A DNA stretch of 64,000 bases. It comes from Astragalus membranaceus (lineage: Eukaryota > Streptophyta > Magnoliopsida > Fabales > Fabaceae). The notes under the pieces are model-generated. The model ran no database searches and was not told where the DNA came from. It saw nothing but the letters and a program-made list of their open reading frames with translations. Below, in pieces: positions 10,891 through 22,296 of the stretch. Numbering within the stretch: the first letter of the stretch is position 1; every line of letters starts with the position of its first letter. The stretch spans positions 28,207,251 to 28,271,250 of the forward strand of contig CM076847.1 in NCBI GenBank assembly GCA_039519185.1. The letters are read 5' to 3'. A program made the translations under genes and the position numbers.

Positions 10891-12996
10891 TGTAACGCCC
10901 CAAAATAATTTAATTATTTATTTAATTAGGTTATTTAAGGCTTACAATAATTATTTAAGTGAATTAAATTAATTTGGAGTTATGTTATTTAAGAGGTGTA
11001 TAAGTAATTAGGGAGTGGTGGAATTAATTGAAATAGGAGGTGCAAATAAGGCCCAAGCATTATTGGGCCTAGGGTTAAACTGAATCAAAAAATGGGATTG
11101 GAGGAAGAGAAAGGGAACAGCGCTGGTAAGAGAGGAAACAGAAAGAAGAAAGGAGAAGAAAAAGAGAAAAAGAAAGAAAGAGGAGAAAAGAGAAAGAAGG
11201 GTGAGCTCGTGAGAGAGAAGAAAGGAAAGGAGGGAGAAGGTGGCGCAAGGGTGAGAAGAAGGAGGGAGAAGGGCAGCTCGCGGCCAGCAAGGGAGGAAGA
11301 AGAGGAAATCGTTCATCCAAGCCTTTGGAAGCCCCACGGATTGCGCAAAGAGGAGAGGAGGGGGCTGCTGCGTTTTTGGTGGCTGGGCGTGGCTGAGTTC
11401 TTCGATTTATCAAGGTTAGGGGGCTCTACTTTATACCTATAATAAGGACTAAGATAGGCGATATATATATGGGTTAGGTTGTAGGGATTGAAGTGGTTTA
11501 GTTAGAAATTGTGAATAATTGTTACTGTTGGTTGTTGTAGGGATTGAATTGTGAATGTTGTGTTAACATATATGTTGATGAAATGAGTTAATTTGAACTT
11601 ATTGATATTATGTTACTGTTGGTTGTTGTAGGAGTTGGATTGTGAATGTTGTGTTAACATATATGTTGATGAAAATGAGTTAATTTGAAATTGTTAATAT
11701 TATGTTACTGTTGGTTGTTGTAGTGAGATGGAGTGGATATTGAATGTGGTGTTAATGCATTGTTGTTGTATTGAGTTAATGTGGTAAATTAAGTTGAGTG
11801 AAGTGGGAGTGAACATAGTAGGAATTGTGCCTTTAGGTTAATTGATTAATTACCTCAATGAAAAGAATGTAGTTATATGTCGGTTGTGTTGTAATTAATA
11901 ATTAATCAATCGAATTGGTGTTGAAGCGGTGTGAACTAATTGTTAAAATGTTAGATAAAATTGTTGCTAAAGTGTTAAAGTGTGGTGCGTGCTGGTGGTG
12001 TGGCGCAGGGGCGCCAAATTGGGCAGCCCCGTGCGGGTGTGTTGTGTGTACGGCGTAGGTGTGCGTAGTTGCGGGGAAGTTCAATTGTATAATTAGATTA
12101 CTAGCCTAAGGATAAAAAGCGGTGTGTACGGAGTTGTAATTATTTGGAGATGTGAAAGCGGTGAGGGACTCCGGTCCAAAGCGGTGTGACATCCTTAAGG
12201 CCTATAAGTTGATGATATTAAATTGAGAAATAAAAAGCGGTGAGTTTAATAATTATTATGGTTTATGTGTGGTGTTGTGGTGCATAGTCATAGTGTCACA
12301 TGACTCATGTTGCATAAAGCGGTGTGTAGGCTTCGGCCAAAGCGGTGTGGTGGCTTCGGCCAAAGCGGTGAGTGCCCTCCAGGCTAATAGCGGTGATGAT
12401 GGATCCACATGCATGTTGCATTACATGCATTAGTCAAACATTTGATGAGTTTATGGATGAATTATGAATATGATGATTGTTGTTGATAATGTGGAGAGTT
12501 GTTATGAATTAGTGTTGCTTGCTGCCTTCCTTAATATAATGTTTATCTTAATTATTATTATTATTTGTGTAAAGAGACTCACCCTACTGCCTTTGTTGCT
12601 TCTTATGTCGGCAACTTGCAGGTAATAGAGAGTGAGGGCATCCTTATGCCTCTTTTCTAGTAGTGTGTCAGCTCTGATATGTAGCACCAGGGGGAGGGCG
12701 TAGTAGTACTGTTATTGTCATTTTGATGTGTTGGATTGTTATAATGATGTATTGATACCATTCCGCTGTGTTGAGGATATTTCAGTATGTACTGTAAACT
12801 AAAACAGGTGTTTGTGGGCCCGTCCCTAAACTGTCGTGCTATATATCGCGCCATTGTTTGTTGACTTATGTCACTCGATTATAAGTTGGTGGTTTTTATA
12901 AGCGTTGAAATGTGACACCTTCTTCAATGATTTATATTCTTTTAAAACTCTGATTTTATATACTGATTAATAGTTAATTTAGAAGGGGGTGTTACA
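10891..12996 (+). mobile_element. El-3 solo LTR (2106 bp), TSD ATTGC
   Basis: It begins TGTAACGCCCC and ends GGGGGTGTTACA, flanked by ATTGC at 10886-10890 and 12997-13001, with no PBS, PPT or coding region. A solo LTR left by recombination between two LTRs is the simplest reading. Plus orientation follows from similarity to El-5 and El-8: GA-rich leader 11090-11330, donor-like AAGGTTAGGGGGCTCT (GT at 11415), GCGGTGATGATGGATCCACA near 12395 and GCTCTGATATGTAGCACC at 12671. The long GA-rich and pyrimidine frames here (11008-11442) are low-complexity artefacts. Confidence 0.9.
11520..11725 (+). repeat. Tandem 91-92 bp repeat in El-3
   Basis: GTTACTGTTGGTTGTTGTAG recurs at 11521, 11612 and 11704, with the intervening GTTAACATATATGTTGATGA also repeated. 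That gives about 2.2 units, unrelated to the palindromic modules. Confidence 0.8.
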
Positions 12997-13001
12997 ATTG
13001 C

Positions 13002-13685
13002 CGACTGCACAACGACTGCTAATCCCGGCAAATTCGTGTTCTTTAAACTTAGCACAAACCGGCTGCACAACGCCTGCTAATCCCAGTAACCCGTGAGTTG
13101 ACCACGCCAAAACACATTCAGGGCCTAGGGTGAGGGCTCATGACTTCCCTTCCTAGTATGCTACTTGTCAGGTCGTCACCCAACGCGATATATGTATGAC
13201 AATACATAACGATTCTCGAGAGTTAGATAATTTATATCTTCTTTTTCATTTTGATCACCAAAGGATCAATCACATAAGCTCATTAGATAATTTATATCTT
13301 TTCGATCTATAACCCGTTTTGAGGAATTCATAATTTAGACCTCCGGCATTATAATCACTTTCATTTGACCTATATAAACATATATATTTAGTCAGTCCAT
13401 CAGTCGGTGTACTCACACGCGTACTAGGGTTTCGGTTTTTCAATTAAATATGCTTTCGAAGCTCTTTTCAAAAAAATAAGTTGAACAAGTTCAAAATACG
13501 GTTTTCAATAAGGCAACTTCATTTTAAATGATTGAGAAAGAGATTAGAAAAGGTTCGGATCAAACGGAGCGACAAAACGAGAAAACGGAAGTCGGTAACA
13601 GAAGCTCACGCACGGTCCGTGCCCAGGGGCGCACGACCCGTGCGTGATTTATTAAAATCACCCAGCCAAACCGAAAGGGGCGCAC
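13002..13685 (-). repeat. El-2 5' LTR, segment 2 of 3
   Basis: It resumes the El-2 LTR after El-3 and ends at the CGCAC duplicated by El-4. It contains the palindrome pair at 13609 and 13630 (21 bp apart). The El-4 site at 13681 is the left arm of the next palindrome, 72 bp further on. Confidence 0.85.
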
Positions 13686-14132
13686 TGTAACACCCCGGTA
13701 TTTTCATCGAGTAAAAATACCCAAGTGCACCATCCCTAAAACATCAGAGATATATTTCCTGTTTAAATACTGCACACCACTATAAAATTTTCACTGAGTA
13801 ACAACAGAACAGTCTTAAGCATAACTAAGACCATAAACCATCAGTGAAATACAGTGTTCAATATCGTACAAGAAATCGGAAATAAATACATAACGCTAAA
13901 GACAAAATGTCTTGATACACAGATAACAAGGAAAGATATACACCTAAGCATAAAGCTAAGTCTTCAGCAACCATCTGAGTACCACCTACTCGTACCTCTT
14001 GGATCTCCACTTTCCCTGTTTATCTGTAAAACAACAACATATAAACAATGAGATACAATCTCAGTGAGTTCTACTGAGACCCCTACTAACACTCTCGGTC
14101 CAATTATAAATCATGTTTAACTTAACACGACA

Positions 14133-14341
14133 CCGACTGCACACACTGCTAATCCCGGTGAACCGTGTGATAGAATTCTGACTTGGTACGACACCGACTG
14201 CACGCAATGCTAATCCCGGTGAACCGTAATACAAAACCATTTTACGTACCACCGACTGCACACACTGCTAATCCCGGTGAACGTGACACATAACTTTTTA
14301 ACATAACACCGACTGCACACACTGCTAATCCCGGTGAACCC
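14133..14341 (-). repeat. Four ~60-bp repeats in El-4 3' LTR
   Basis: CCGACTGCAC..ACTGCTAATCCCGGTGAA recurs at 14133, 14194, 14252 and 14309 (spacings 61, 58 and 57). A diverged version occupies the equivalent place in El-10 (about 53940-54190), and shorter versions occur in the El-2 LTR (about 10825-10860 and 13002-13090). Confidence 0.8.
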
Positions 14342-14862
14342 CCTTACCAATAGTACTTTCCCTAATGGTATACGGTCCTAGGGTAAAGGATCATGACTTC
14401 CTCGCCTAGTATGTTAACCTCGTGGGTCGTCACCCACACTCGATATAATATATATGAATATATACTTTCACATGAACATTTAGTTCATTTACATTAGACC
14501 GTTAATCGAACATAATACCCGCATTGGGCCGTTTCCCATAGTCGATATAAAATATATATCGTGAATCGTAGACCGGTTTAGACGAATAATTAATAATCAT
14601 CCCACGTTAGTTATACCATACCACGTAGGACTCATAGTCCGCTTTATTATTAGTAAAACATATCCGCACACGTGTACTATTGTTCGGCTTTTCGAAAGAA
14701 TTTCAACTTCAAAAGTATTTTATAAAACCCTTTTGAAACATACCAAAAATCATGGCATTATAAGCCTAATATCATTATAGAAGGGTTAGGAAAGGATTAG
14801 GAGAGGATTGGAATCGATCGGGATTGTTTCGGGCAAGTTTGGAAAATTTGGACAGAACACAG

Positions 14863-14971
14863 CGCACGGTCCGTGCTCCCACACGCACGGGTCGTGCGCC
14901 CTGTAATGCATTTTTGAAAACAAACAGAATGACACGCACGGTCCGTGCGCCTAGGACGCACGACTCGTGCG
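14863..14971 (-). repeat. Two palindrome pairs in El-4 3' LTR
   Basis: CGCACGGTCCGTGC and CGCACGGGTCGTGCG start at 14863 and 14884; CGCACGGTCCGTGCG and CGCACGACTCGTGCG start at 14935 and 14957. Spacing is 21-22 bp within a pair and 72 bp between pairs. Confidence 0.85.
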
Positions 14972-16108
14972 CTTTTGACAGCATTATATTTTATCCCGTT
15001 TTCACATTTTTCGTAGTTCCGACCAATTCCGATACCTGTTCCAGTCCAGTCCCAACATAAAAACAGTCCAAAACATATACAAACAATAATAATCATCAAT
15101 CAATCAATCCAAAAACCGATTGGACATAAAACGCGATTTTCGTACAAAATACGTTTTCGATAACGAACCAAAACCGAAACACATTTCACAAATTAAGTTT
15201 ATCAATTCAAAAGCCTAAACGTGAGTAAAACTCACCCTTGAAGCGTGAACCACGATCGAGCCGAATTCACCGAGTAACCACACGAACATTCCCCGCATAA
15301 ACTTTCCGTTCCGACGACGCTCAAATCCGCTTCCAAAGCTTTCCACTCGATCACGAAACCTCTTATTGACCGAAATACCGAATTCCTCGAAATCCTCCAT
15401 GGACACTATTCATCATCCCTAACCTCCAAAATTACTATTCATCCATAACCCCAAATCTTTGATGTTCAACCCCAAATCACCCAACTAGCTCCCAATCTTT
15501 CAATCGAACATCCTTCACCGATCCATCATCCTTGGGTTCGCGCCAAACACAATCCTAAGCTATCCTTAAGCTTCAACCATCGAAACCTCACTTTTGAGCT
15601 CAAATTCGAAAATGGTGGATTTGAGGAGAGTGAGTTTATGATGAAGATTTTGGTACCAAAACGAAGAGGAAGTAACGCTGAACGCTTTTCGTGTTGGAAG
15701 GAAGTCGTTTTGATGAGCCGAATCCCCCCTTTTTCCTCTTCTTCCTCCTCACTATTCTTTCTCTTCTCCCTTCTTTTCTCTCCTTTCCCTCTCTGTTTCT
15801 CTTCTCTCGCTGCTTTCTTTCTTTTCTTCCTTTCTTTTAATTAATTCTTTTCTTCTCTTCACTCACACACACATTCACGCATACATATATATTTATTAAT
15901 ATATACGTGGTAACGTGATCCAATTACCATATTGATCTAAATCTCTTATTTCGATTCCAAAACTTCCTTGACCCGTATTATACGGTTAACGATCCGATGA
16001 CAACCAATAAATAATTTGAGCACTCAATAAATTTACTAGTCAAGTACTAAATTAATTTAATTGGGTTAACATCCAAATAATTCGGCTAATTATTTTGAGG
16101 ATGTTACA

Positions 16109-16998
16109 TTCTCCCCAACTTGAAAGAATTTTGTCCTCAAAATTTCGCTAAGTCTTTCATCCGACTAACCGAGGATCGACATTCTCAGAAAGGTCTAAAT
16201 TTGCGAGAAAACAATCTTGAATTAACTAAATGAGTGTAGAAAATCTTCCTAAAGTTGGCACATCATTCTCCAAGTATGATCCACTACTACATTGATACGA
16301 ACTCTCTTGTTACGAGTTTACACGAGAAACTCATCATTCGCCTACATAGGCTCGGCACCGCGTTTGAAAACACTTCCGAAGCTTCATTCCAATTATCCTC
16401 GCTTACGCCCCAACTTTGATTAATCAAAATCAAAGGGTTTAATACAAGACGCTTGATAGAAATACACGTTGAAAAATGAGGTCCGCATAACGGTACTCTT
16501 CGGTAAAGGTAAAAACAAACACAATTTCATCGAAGGGTATAAACACGTTTTCAACAAACCTTCTAAAATCCATGACAGTTCTCGTACACACCGACAATGT
16601 GACGGAAACACTTTTCGAGATAACACTTTTCGAAAGAAGATGGAATGAGGATTTACCAGAAACGTTTATCTTAAACGTAGAAGTGAACCGCAGGGACATC
16701 AAATAAATTTGAACGTAATGCAAATTACCTCAGTTGTTCTCAAGACAACTATCAAACAGAACTCAGCTCCTTTTCTTATATTGCAACTTCTTCATGAGGT
16801 TTTCACCAACGACGCACCCGATTCCTTTCCGAATTGGTCAATAGCATTGAGAGCTTCCCCTCAACCTAAGTAATCCTTCTAGGATTTTCCTAAATCAGAT
16901 TTCATTAGCCTCTTGATTCGTTCCCAAAATTAACTTTAGCATGCAGGTTTTCACAAAAATGATTTTTTTTTTTATTTTTTTAAAACTACCATACCGCA
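16109..16998 (-). other. El-4 3' spacer and PPT, no recognisable gene
   Basis: The first ~40 bases in minus orientation (16145-16109) read as AATTTTGAGGACAAAATTC then CAAGTTGGGGAGAA, the chromovirus pre-LTR motif and PPT. The rest lies where integrase and chromodomain should be, but I find no D,D35E motif in either strand. It ends at the El-5 insertion (TSD CCGCA 16994-16998). Confidence 0.6.
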
Positions 16999-19706
16999 TT
17001 TAACACCCTAAAATATTTAATTAATTTATTTGATTAAGTACTTAGGAATTTAAATTAATTAATTGAATATAATTAATTATTAAAAATTATATTAATCTGT
17101 GTAGGTGGTATTAGGAGATGGAGGCACCAAAGTAGATGGACTTGGGCTTAAGTGAGAAGCCCAAGCCCACGAATCTAGTCATATGCGAAGTGAACAAGCG
17201 CCTAGGGGGTTAGGGTTTGTTGTGATCATTTGCGAAATTGAGAATAGAGAGGAAGAGAGAAGAGAGGCGCGCCGTTGGAGAGGAGAAGAAGAGAAGAGAG
17301 GTCGCGCCACCAAGAGAGGAAATGATCGTGATTCCGTTGCCGTAGTCCCGTTCGTGATCGTCTCAGAGGCTCCTACTCTTCGAATACGAGGTTAGGGGAG
17401 CTCTATCCTTCCATCTAATAGATCTCATGATAGGTCCTAGATCTAGGGTTTTAGACTAGATCCTTGATGCATGCCATGTTTCTTGATGTTTCTTGATGTT
17501 TCTTGATGTTTCTTGATGCTCTTGATTTGTCCTTGATGATGAATTTATACATACATATGTATATGCATATATGCGAATTGATTTACTATTTGAACATAGA
17601 TATGATGTGATCTATGCGTTTGTTTTGATGATGATGGCACTTGTGTGTTCATGAAATTGCAATTGGGTGTGTTGGATGCTTGAAGGTTCGCATATGTGTG
17701 TGCATAGGCGCCTAGGGTGCCATAGTGTTGATGTTGATAATGAGTAAAATGATTTTGATGATGTGAATAAAGTTTGATTTTGGTGGTTGGAATTTTGGGT
17801 GTGTCAAAAAGTATATTTTGATGTTTTGAAATTGGCAAAAGTTGGTTTTTAGGTGTTTTTGATGTTGTTGGAAAACTGGCTGTGTTGCGCAGGATGTTGC
17901 CTCTGCGCCAGTTTTTGTGTGCTGTGTTGCGCAGAATGTTGCCTCTGCGCCAGTTTTTATGTCTGGGTGTATTGCGCAGGATGTTGCCTCTGCGCCAGTT
18001 TTTGTGTGATGTGTTGCGCAGAATGTTGCCTCTGCACCAGTTTTTATGTCTGGGTGTGTTGCGCAGGATGTTGCCTCTGCGCCAGTTTTTGTGTGCTGTG
18101 TTGTGCAGAATGTTGCCTCTGCGCCAGTTTTTGTGTCTGGGTGTGTTGCGCAGGATGTTGCCTCTGCGCCAGTTTTGTGGCACTGTGTTGCGCAGGATGT
18201 TGCCTCTGCGCCAGTTTTTGTGTGCTGTGTTGCGCAGAATGTTGCCTCTGCGCCAGTTTTTGTGTCTGGGTGTGTTGCGCAGGATGTTGCCTCTGCGCCA
18301 GTTTCGTGGCACTGTGTTGCGCAGGATGTTGCCTCTGCGCCAGTTTTCAGCAGTGTTGCCTAATTTTTCCCAAACTTGTTTTTAACGTAACTTTTGACTC
18401 GGGACTCCGTTTTTGACGATTCCAAGTGCGTTGAAAACCTTATTTCAGTGTCTGTGTGATTGTCCAATTTTAAATGCAGTGACTCAATTTTCTGAAAATG
18501 GTTGGTTGTGGCGTGCCCGTGGCCCTGTGTCGTTGGGAGATGACATGTGCTGTAATGTTTTTCTAGAAACTTGTAACTTATTTAGTGCCCTGTGGGTGTT
18601 GCTGAATGGGCGCCATGTGGCTGCCCCGGTGTCTCTAGTGATGTTTTTGAGTTAAATGACTGTTTTGCCCTTAGTGGCCAATATTATTTATAATGTCGTG
18701 TAAATGACTGTTTTGCCCTTGGTGGTTAATATTAATTATAATGACGTGTAATGACGATGATGCCTTGGTGGCTAGTAATTGACGTTTTGCCCTCGGTGGC
18801 TATTGTTTGAGTTGATGATATTTTATGTGTAATTGACGTTGAAACCCAGTGACGTTTAAGGCCTGAGAGGCTAAGTGATGTTAAGGTCTAAAAGGGCCAA
18901 GTGACGTTGTGTGTAAACTGTGAATTGGCAGGTGCAGTGCTTCTTGTGAGCAAACAGGTAAGTGACGGGTCATATATTTGACTCTGATTTTGGGTATTTG
19001 TGTATTTGTGTGTTTGTGAGTGGTGCATGTCATAGTGTCTCATGCCCCATATGCATAAACCCAGTGACGTTTTGAGGCCCATGTGGCTAAGTGACGATGA
19101 GGCCTTAAGGGCTAAGCGACGTTTGTGAAAAGGTACCTCATGCATATGCCCGCGAGTGGGTTGCATTTCATATGCCTACATGACATGAGATGAGTTATTG
19201 TAAGTGATGTGAATGATGATTGTGATGTGAATAATTTAGAGCTGTGACTTGACTTATGTACTTATCATATTTTCTGTTATATGGATTGAAATGATGCTCA
19301 CCCTTTCCTGTTTGAATGTTACCCCCGTGTTGGTAACGTGCAGGTGATTCCCAGTGAAGGCCTTAGCTTCACTTCTTGAGTCGAGTCGTCATGCTCTGAT
19401 ACGTAGCACCTGGGGGGATGTATTTGATGCTTGGCTGATGTGCTTAGATTTTTATTTTTCTATACTGTTGATGTGTTGATTAACTTTTCCGCTACGTTGA
19501 TGTTGGATTTTATGACGTAGTTTCGATGTTTTGAGGTCTCCCTATTGTGGAGTGCTATGTATTGCACCTTTGACGACGTACTATTTTATTTGAGACTTGA
19601 GGTTTTATTTTGACGTATGTGTGACACCCTCGTGGTGGAATCGAAAATGATTTTTGAACTCTGATTTTCTTAATTAAAAAAAAGGGTAGAAAAAGGGGGT
19701 GTTACA
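16999..19706 (+). repeat. El-5 5' LTR (2708 bp)
   Basis: It starts TTTAACACCC (the other copy has TGTAACACCC, so the TG end is mutated) and ends GGGGGTGTTACA. It contains a GA-rich leader (17240-17320), donor-like CGAG|GTTAGGGGAGCTCT (GT at 17391), four TTTCTTGATG repeats (about 17478-17520), the 42/45-bp minisatellite (17880-18345), TGCCCTTRGTGGC motifs (18655-18800) and TGCTCTGATAC at 19392-19402. Confidence 0.92.
17880..18345 (+). repeat. Minisatellite in El-5 5' LTR, 11 units of 42 or 45 bp
   Basis: The unit core is TTGCGCAGGATGTTGCCTC then TGCGCCAG, with alternating tails (TTTTTGTGTGC, TTTTTATGTCTGGG, TTTTGTGGCAC). All unit lengths are multiples of three with no stop codon in most frames. 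That creates long repetitive open frames on both strands, with Cys-rich CCLCASF units on one and NWRRGNILRNT units on the other. These are artefacts, not proteins. Confidence 0.92.
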
Positions 19707-22296
19707 TTAGTGGTATCAGAGCAATGGTTGGTCCGTCCGGCCAAGTCGTCGAGTCGTTGTGTCAGTGTACGACCAACTGTTGTCTTTTAAGTGCTGACCA
19801 ATATTTGTATTGCAGGTAAGCCAAGAGTTGTTAATGGTAAGTAAACTAGTGGGGGAGACGCCCCTACTGGTATTATGTGCTGTTTGCTATGTTGTACTCC
19901 GTGTGAACCCTGTGTCGTTTGGTTGTGACTTTTATTTTGACCCTGTTGTTGTGCTTTTGTGCTTTTGGTGATTGCTGCTGCTGTAAATTAAGTTATAGTT
20001 GTGCTGCAAAGTAAATACTGTGTTATTGCCATTGCTGTTTGTTTATTGTTACGTAGTTGGGTCATTGTACCGTTACACTACTGTTGCTGTTAGCTGGAAA
20101 TAATGTACTGTTTTCTAAGGATTAGTGTTGCTGTTTAATTATTGATGTTTTTGAAAACCGTTTTATTTTAGCGACACTAATGTCATGTGCTATGTAATTT
20201 TGTGATCTGAAAGGAAAAAGGGCTTCTGAAATTGTTTTTGAAAAGTCAAATGGACGATTTTATGGTTGGAAACTAATATTGGTGATAAATTCTACTTTAA
20301 CGAAGGAACGTAGGTGTTGTTGTTGTAGAAATTGAAAGAAATGAATTATTTTGGACTTAGGATTTTAAATGAAGGAAGTGTAGGTGTTGAAGTTTTGTGG
20401 AATTGGAAAATGACCTTTTTCTCTAATTGGTTTTTATTTTAAAAAGGAGTAGCGACTTGTGGTGGTGTGGGTTTTGAAAATCTTGTCAAAAATGATTTGA
20501 TCACGATTTTGAAAACTATTATTGGGTTTCTTTGGGAGCAAAAGTGTATTAGTATGTATTAGTATGTATGGGACCTTGGCTGCTCTATGAGGTTGAATTT
20601 GGTTATTTTCTGAGAAGGTGCTAAACTGTATTTTTGGTAGTTAGAGAATTGTACTAGTTGGTTTTACAAGTAGCAAGGTTGAATTTTGAAGGAAATGATG
20701 TTTGAATGTATATGATTATTGGGAAATCTAAACTATGCTTGATGGCTGAATTGGTGACTGTTTTGATGCTTAATTTGTTGCTAGGCTCCCTATGTAGGCA
20801 CTTTGAGTAGGTTTGACTTTCGGCTAAACTAGGACTGTTTTACTGAATTGATAAATTATGTAGCACAAATTTAGAAACTAGACTGAACGCTGGTCATTTT
20901 GGTTTTGGTTTGGTCGCATTTGGAGTAGTATAGCTCCAGTTATGGGCTTCGCAAGTTAGGGTAAAATTCTAGGGACCGTCTGGGCATAGGGTCAATGCTT
21001 TGATTGTGGTGTTTCCAAATGAACTCCTTTTCGAATGAATCCAATTTCTTTGAAAACTAAACAAAATTATTTACTGTTTTGGCTGAAGTTTTGTGTTATT
21101 TGGGTTTGTTTTGGGCATTGTAGAAGAGTCACAACTTTGGACACAGTCGCTGCCCCTATTTTCTGGACTAACTGCCTTGTTTGCGAAAACTGTGCTATTC
21201 GACTCATCATTTTGAAATTCCGTAGAGGGGTTGTTTGAAAAATTCCGATGTCGTTTGATAGGGTAAATAAATTGTTGAAGTTTATGTGTGAGTGCTGGAA
21301 TTTCCTGCGTTGCTTAGTTTATGCTGTCATTGTAACGGAAAAAATGTTTTAGCAATATCTTTTGACCCAGGAGTCCGATTTGAGTAAACTAAAATGTTTT
21401 GGAAAGCTTATTCGGAGGCCTAACTGAATATTCTAATTTCAAGGCAAAATTGACTGTTTCTGGTGTCATTGATTTTTAGGCGTGTCGGTCGAATTAAATT
21501 GTTGTTGTGTCGTCGGTGACTTAGTGCCCCAAGTCGTTGTTGCAGTGTCGGTGCTTTGGTGCCTGGAGTTGTTGATGTGCTATTGATTATAGGATTGTTG
21601 GTCCCGGGGTTATCTCCGCATTGTTGCTTTGTTGTTGCGTGTGGTTGCCTCGTTAATAATGTTGATGTTTTGGTGTTGCCTTGGGTACCGCCGAATGGCC
21701 CAAGCTATATTGTTATTGATGATGTTGCCTTGCTGTTGGTTTGTAGTTGTTGATGTCTCCTGAGTGGCAATTTTAGTTGTGGATGTCGCCTGAGTGGCAA
21801 TTTTAGTTGCTGATGTCACCTGAGTGGCAATTGTAGTTGTTGATGTCGCCTGAGTGGCAATTCTAGTTGTGGATGTCGCCTGAGTGGCAATTTTAGTTGT
21901 TGATGTCGCCTGAGTGGCAAGGTTGTTCGTTGATGTTGTTGTCATGTTGCTAAATTATGAGGCTTGTGGTACGACTGTTGTGCGCCCAGTGAGTTTCGTT
22001 GTGATGCTGTGATGATTGAAGTATTTTGTTATCCTTAAGGGTAGATGAGTGGGGTAGAATGCGAGCTAGTTTATCAGAGTAGCGCAGCGGAGTAGAGAGT
22101 GAGTCTGATTATTACTGCTTGAAGTTACCTGGCTGAACAAGTAGGAGGGACGGCCGCCCAAGCACTTACCGCCGGTAATCAAAGCAATAGTAATTAGCAT
22201 GATTTGATAGCACTAGTTGTCTAGGTGGCCTTAGAGGGAGAGTGTTGGCGTTGACAGGTGAATTTCGAGGACGAAATATTCTAAGTGGGGGAGAGT
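19707..22296 (+). other. El-5 internal region, non-coding, with PBS and PPT
   Basis: TGGTATCAGAGCA at 19711-19723 is the initiator-Met PBS. At 19811-19842 an acceptor-like TTGTATTGCAG is followed by 21 nt ending in ATG and then GTAAGT. The remainder is A/T-rich and holds only short frames and a 30-bp repeat (21749-21920). It ends in GAATTTCGAGGACGAAAT then AAGTGGGGGAGAGT, the pre-LTR motif and PPT. I see no capsid, protease or polymerase motif. Confidence 0.85.
21749..21920 (+). repeat. 30-bp tandem repeat, about six units, in El-5
   Basis: The unit is GTKGATGTCGCCTGAGTGGC plus AATTTTAGTT with scattered substitutions. Being 30 bp it opens a minus-strand frame of Thr-rich decapeptides (TKIATQATST), which I take as an artefact. 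Confidence 0.88.

Larger units (their letters stand above)
13686..16108 (-). repeat. El-4 3' LTR (2423 bp)
   Basis: In minus orientation it begins TGTAACATCCTC at 16108, next to a PPT, and ends GGGGTGTTACA at 13686. It holds a GA-rich leader (about 15720-15860), a donor-like CAAGG|GTGAGTTTTACTCACG (GT at 15235-15234), two palindrome pairs (14863-14971) and four ~60-bp repeats (14133-14340). Confidence 0.88.

Noticed and set aside
11008..11442. Three overlapping 109-116 aa frames
   Set aside because: Low-complexity GA/CT-rich leader of the El-3 LTR; charged or Ser/Leu/Phe monotony on opposite strands.
17880..18345. CRISPR-like regularly spaced repeats
   Set aside because: Units are contiguous, spacers are not unique, and the context is an LTR of a plant retrotransposon.
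17545..18416. Long repetitive proteins on both strands (Cys-rich CCLCASF units and NWRRGNILRNT units), also at 22924-23714
   Set aside because: They are the translation of a 42/45-bp minisatellite whose unit is a multiple of three. They lie in an LTR, are open in several frames at once, and lack start context.
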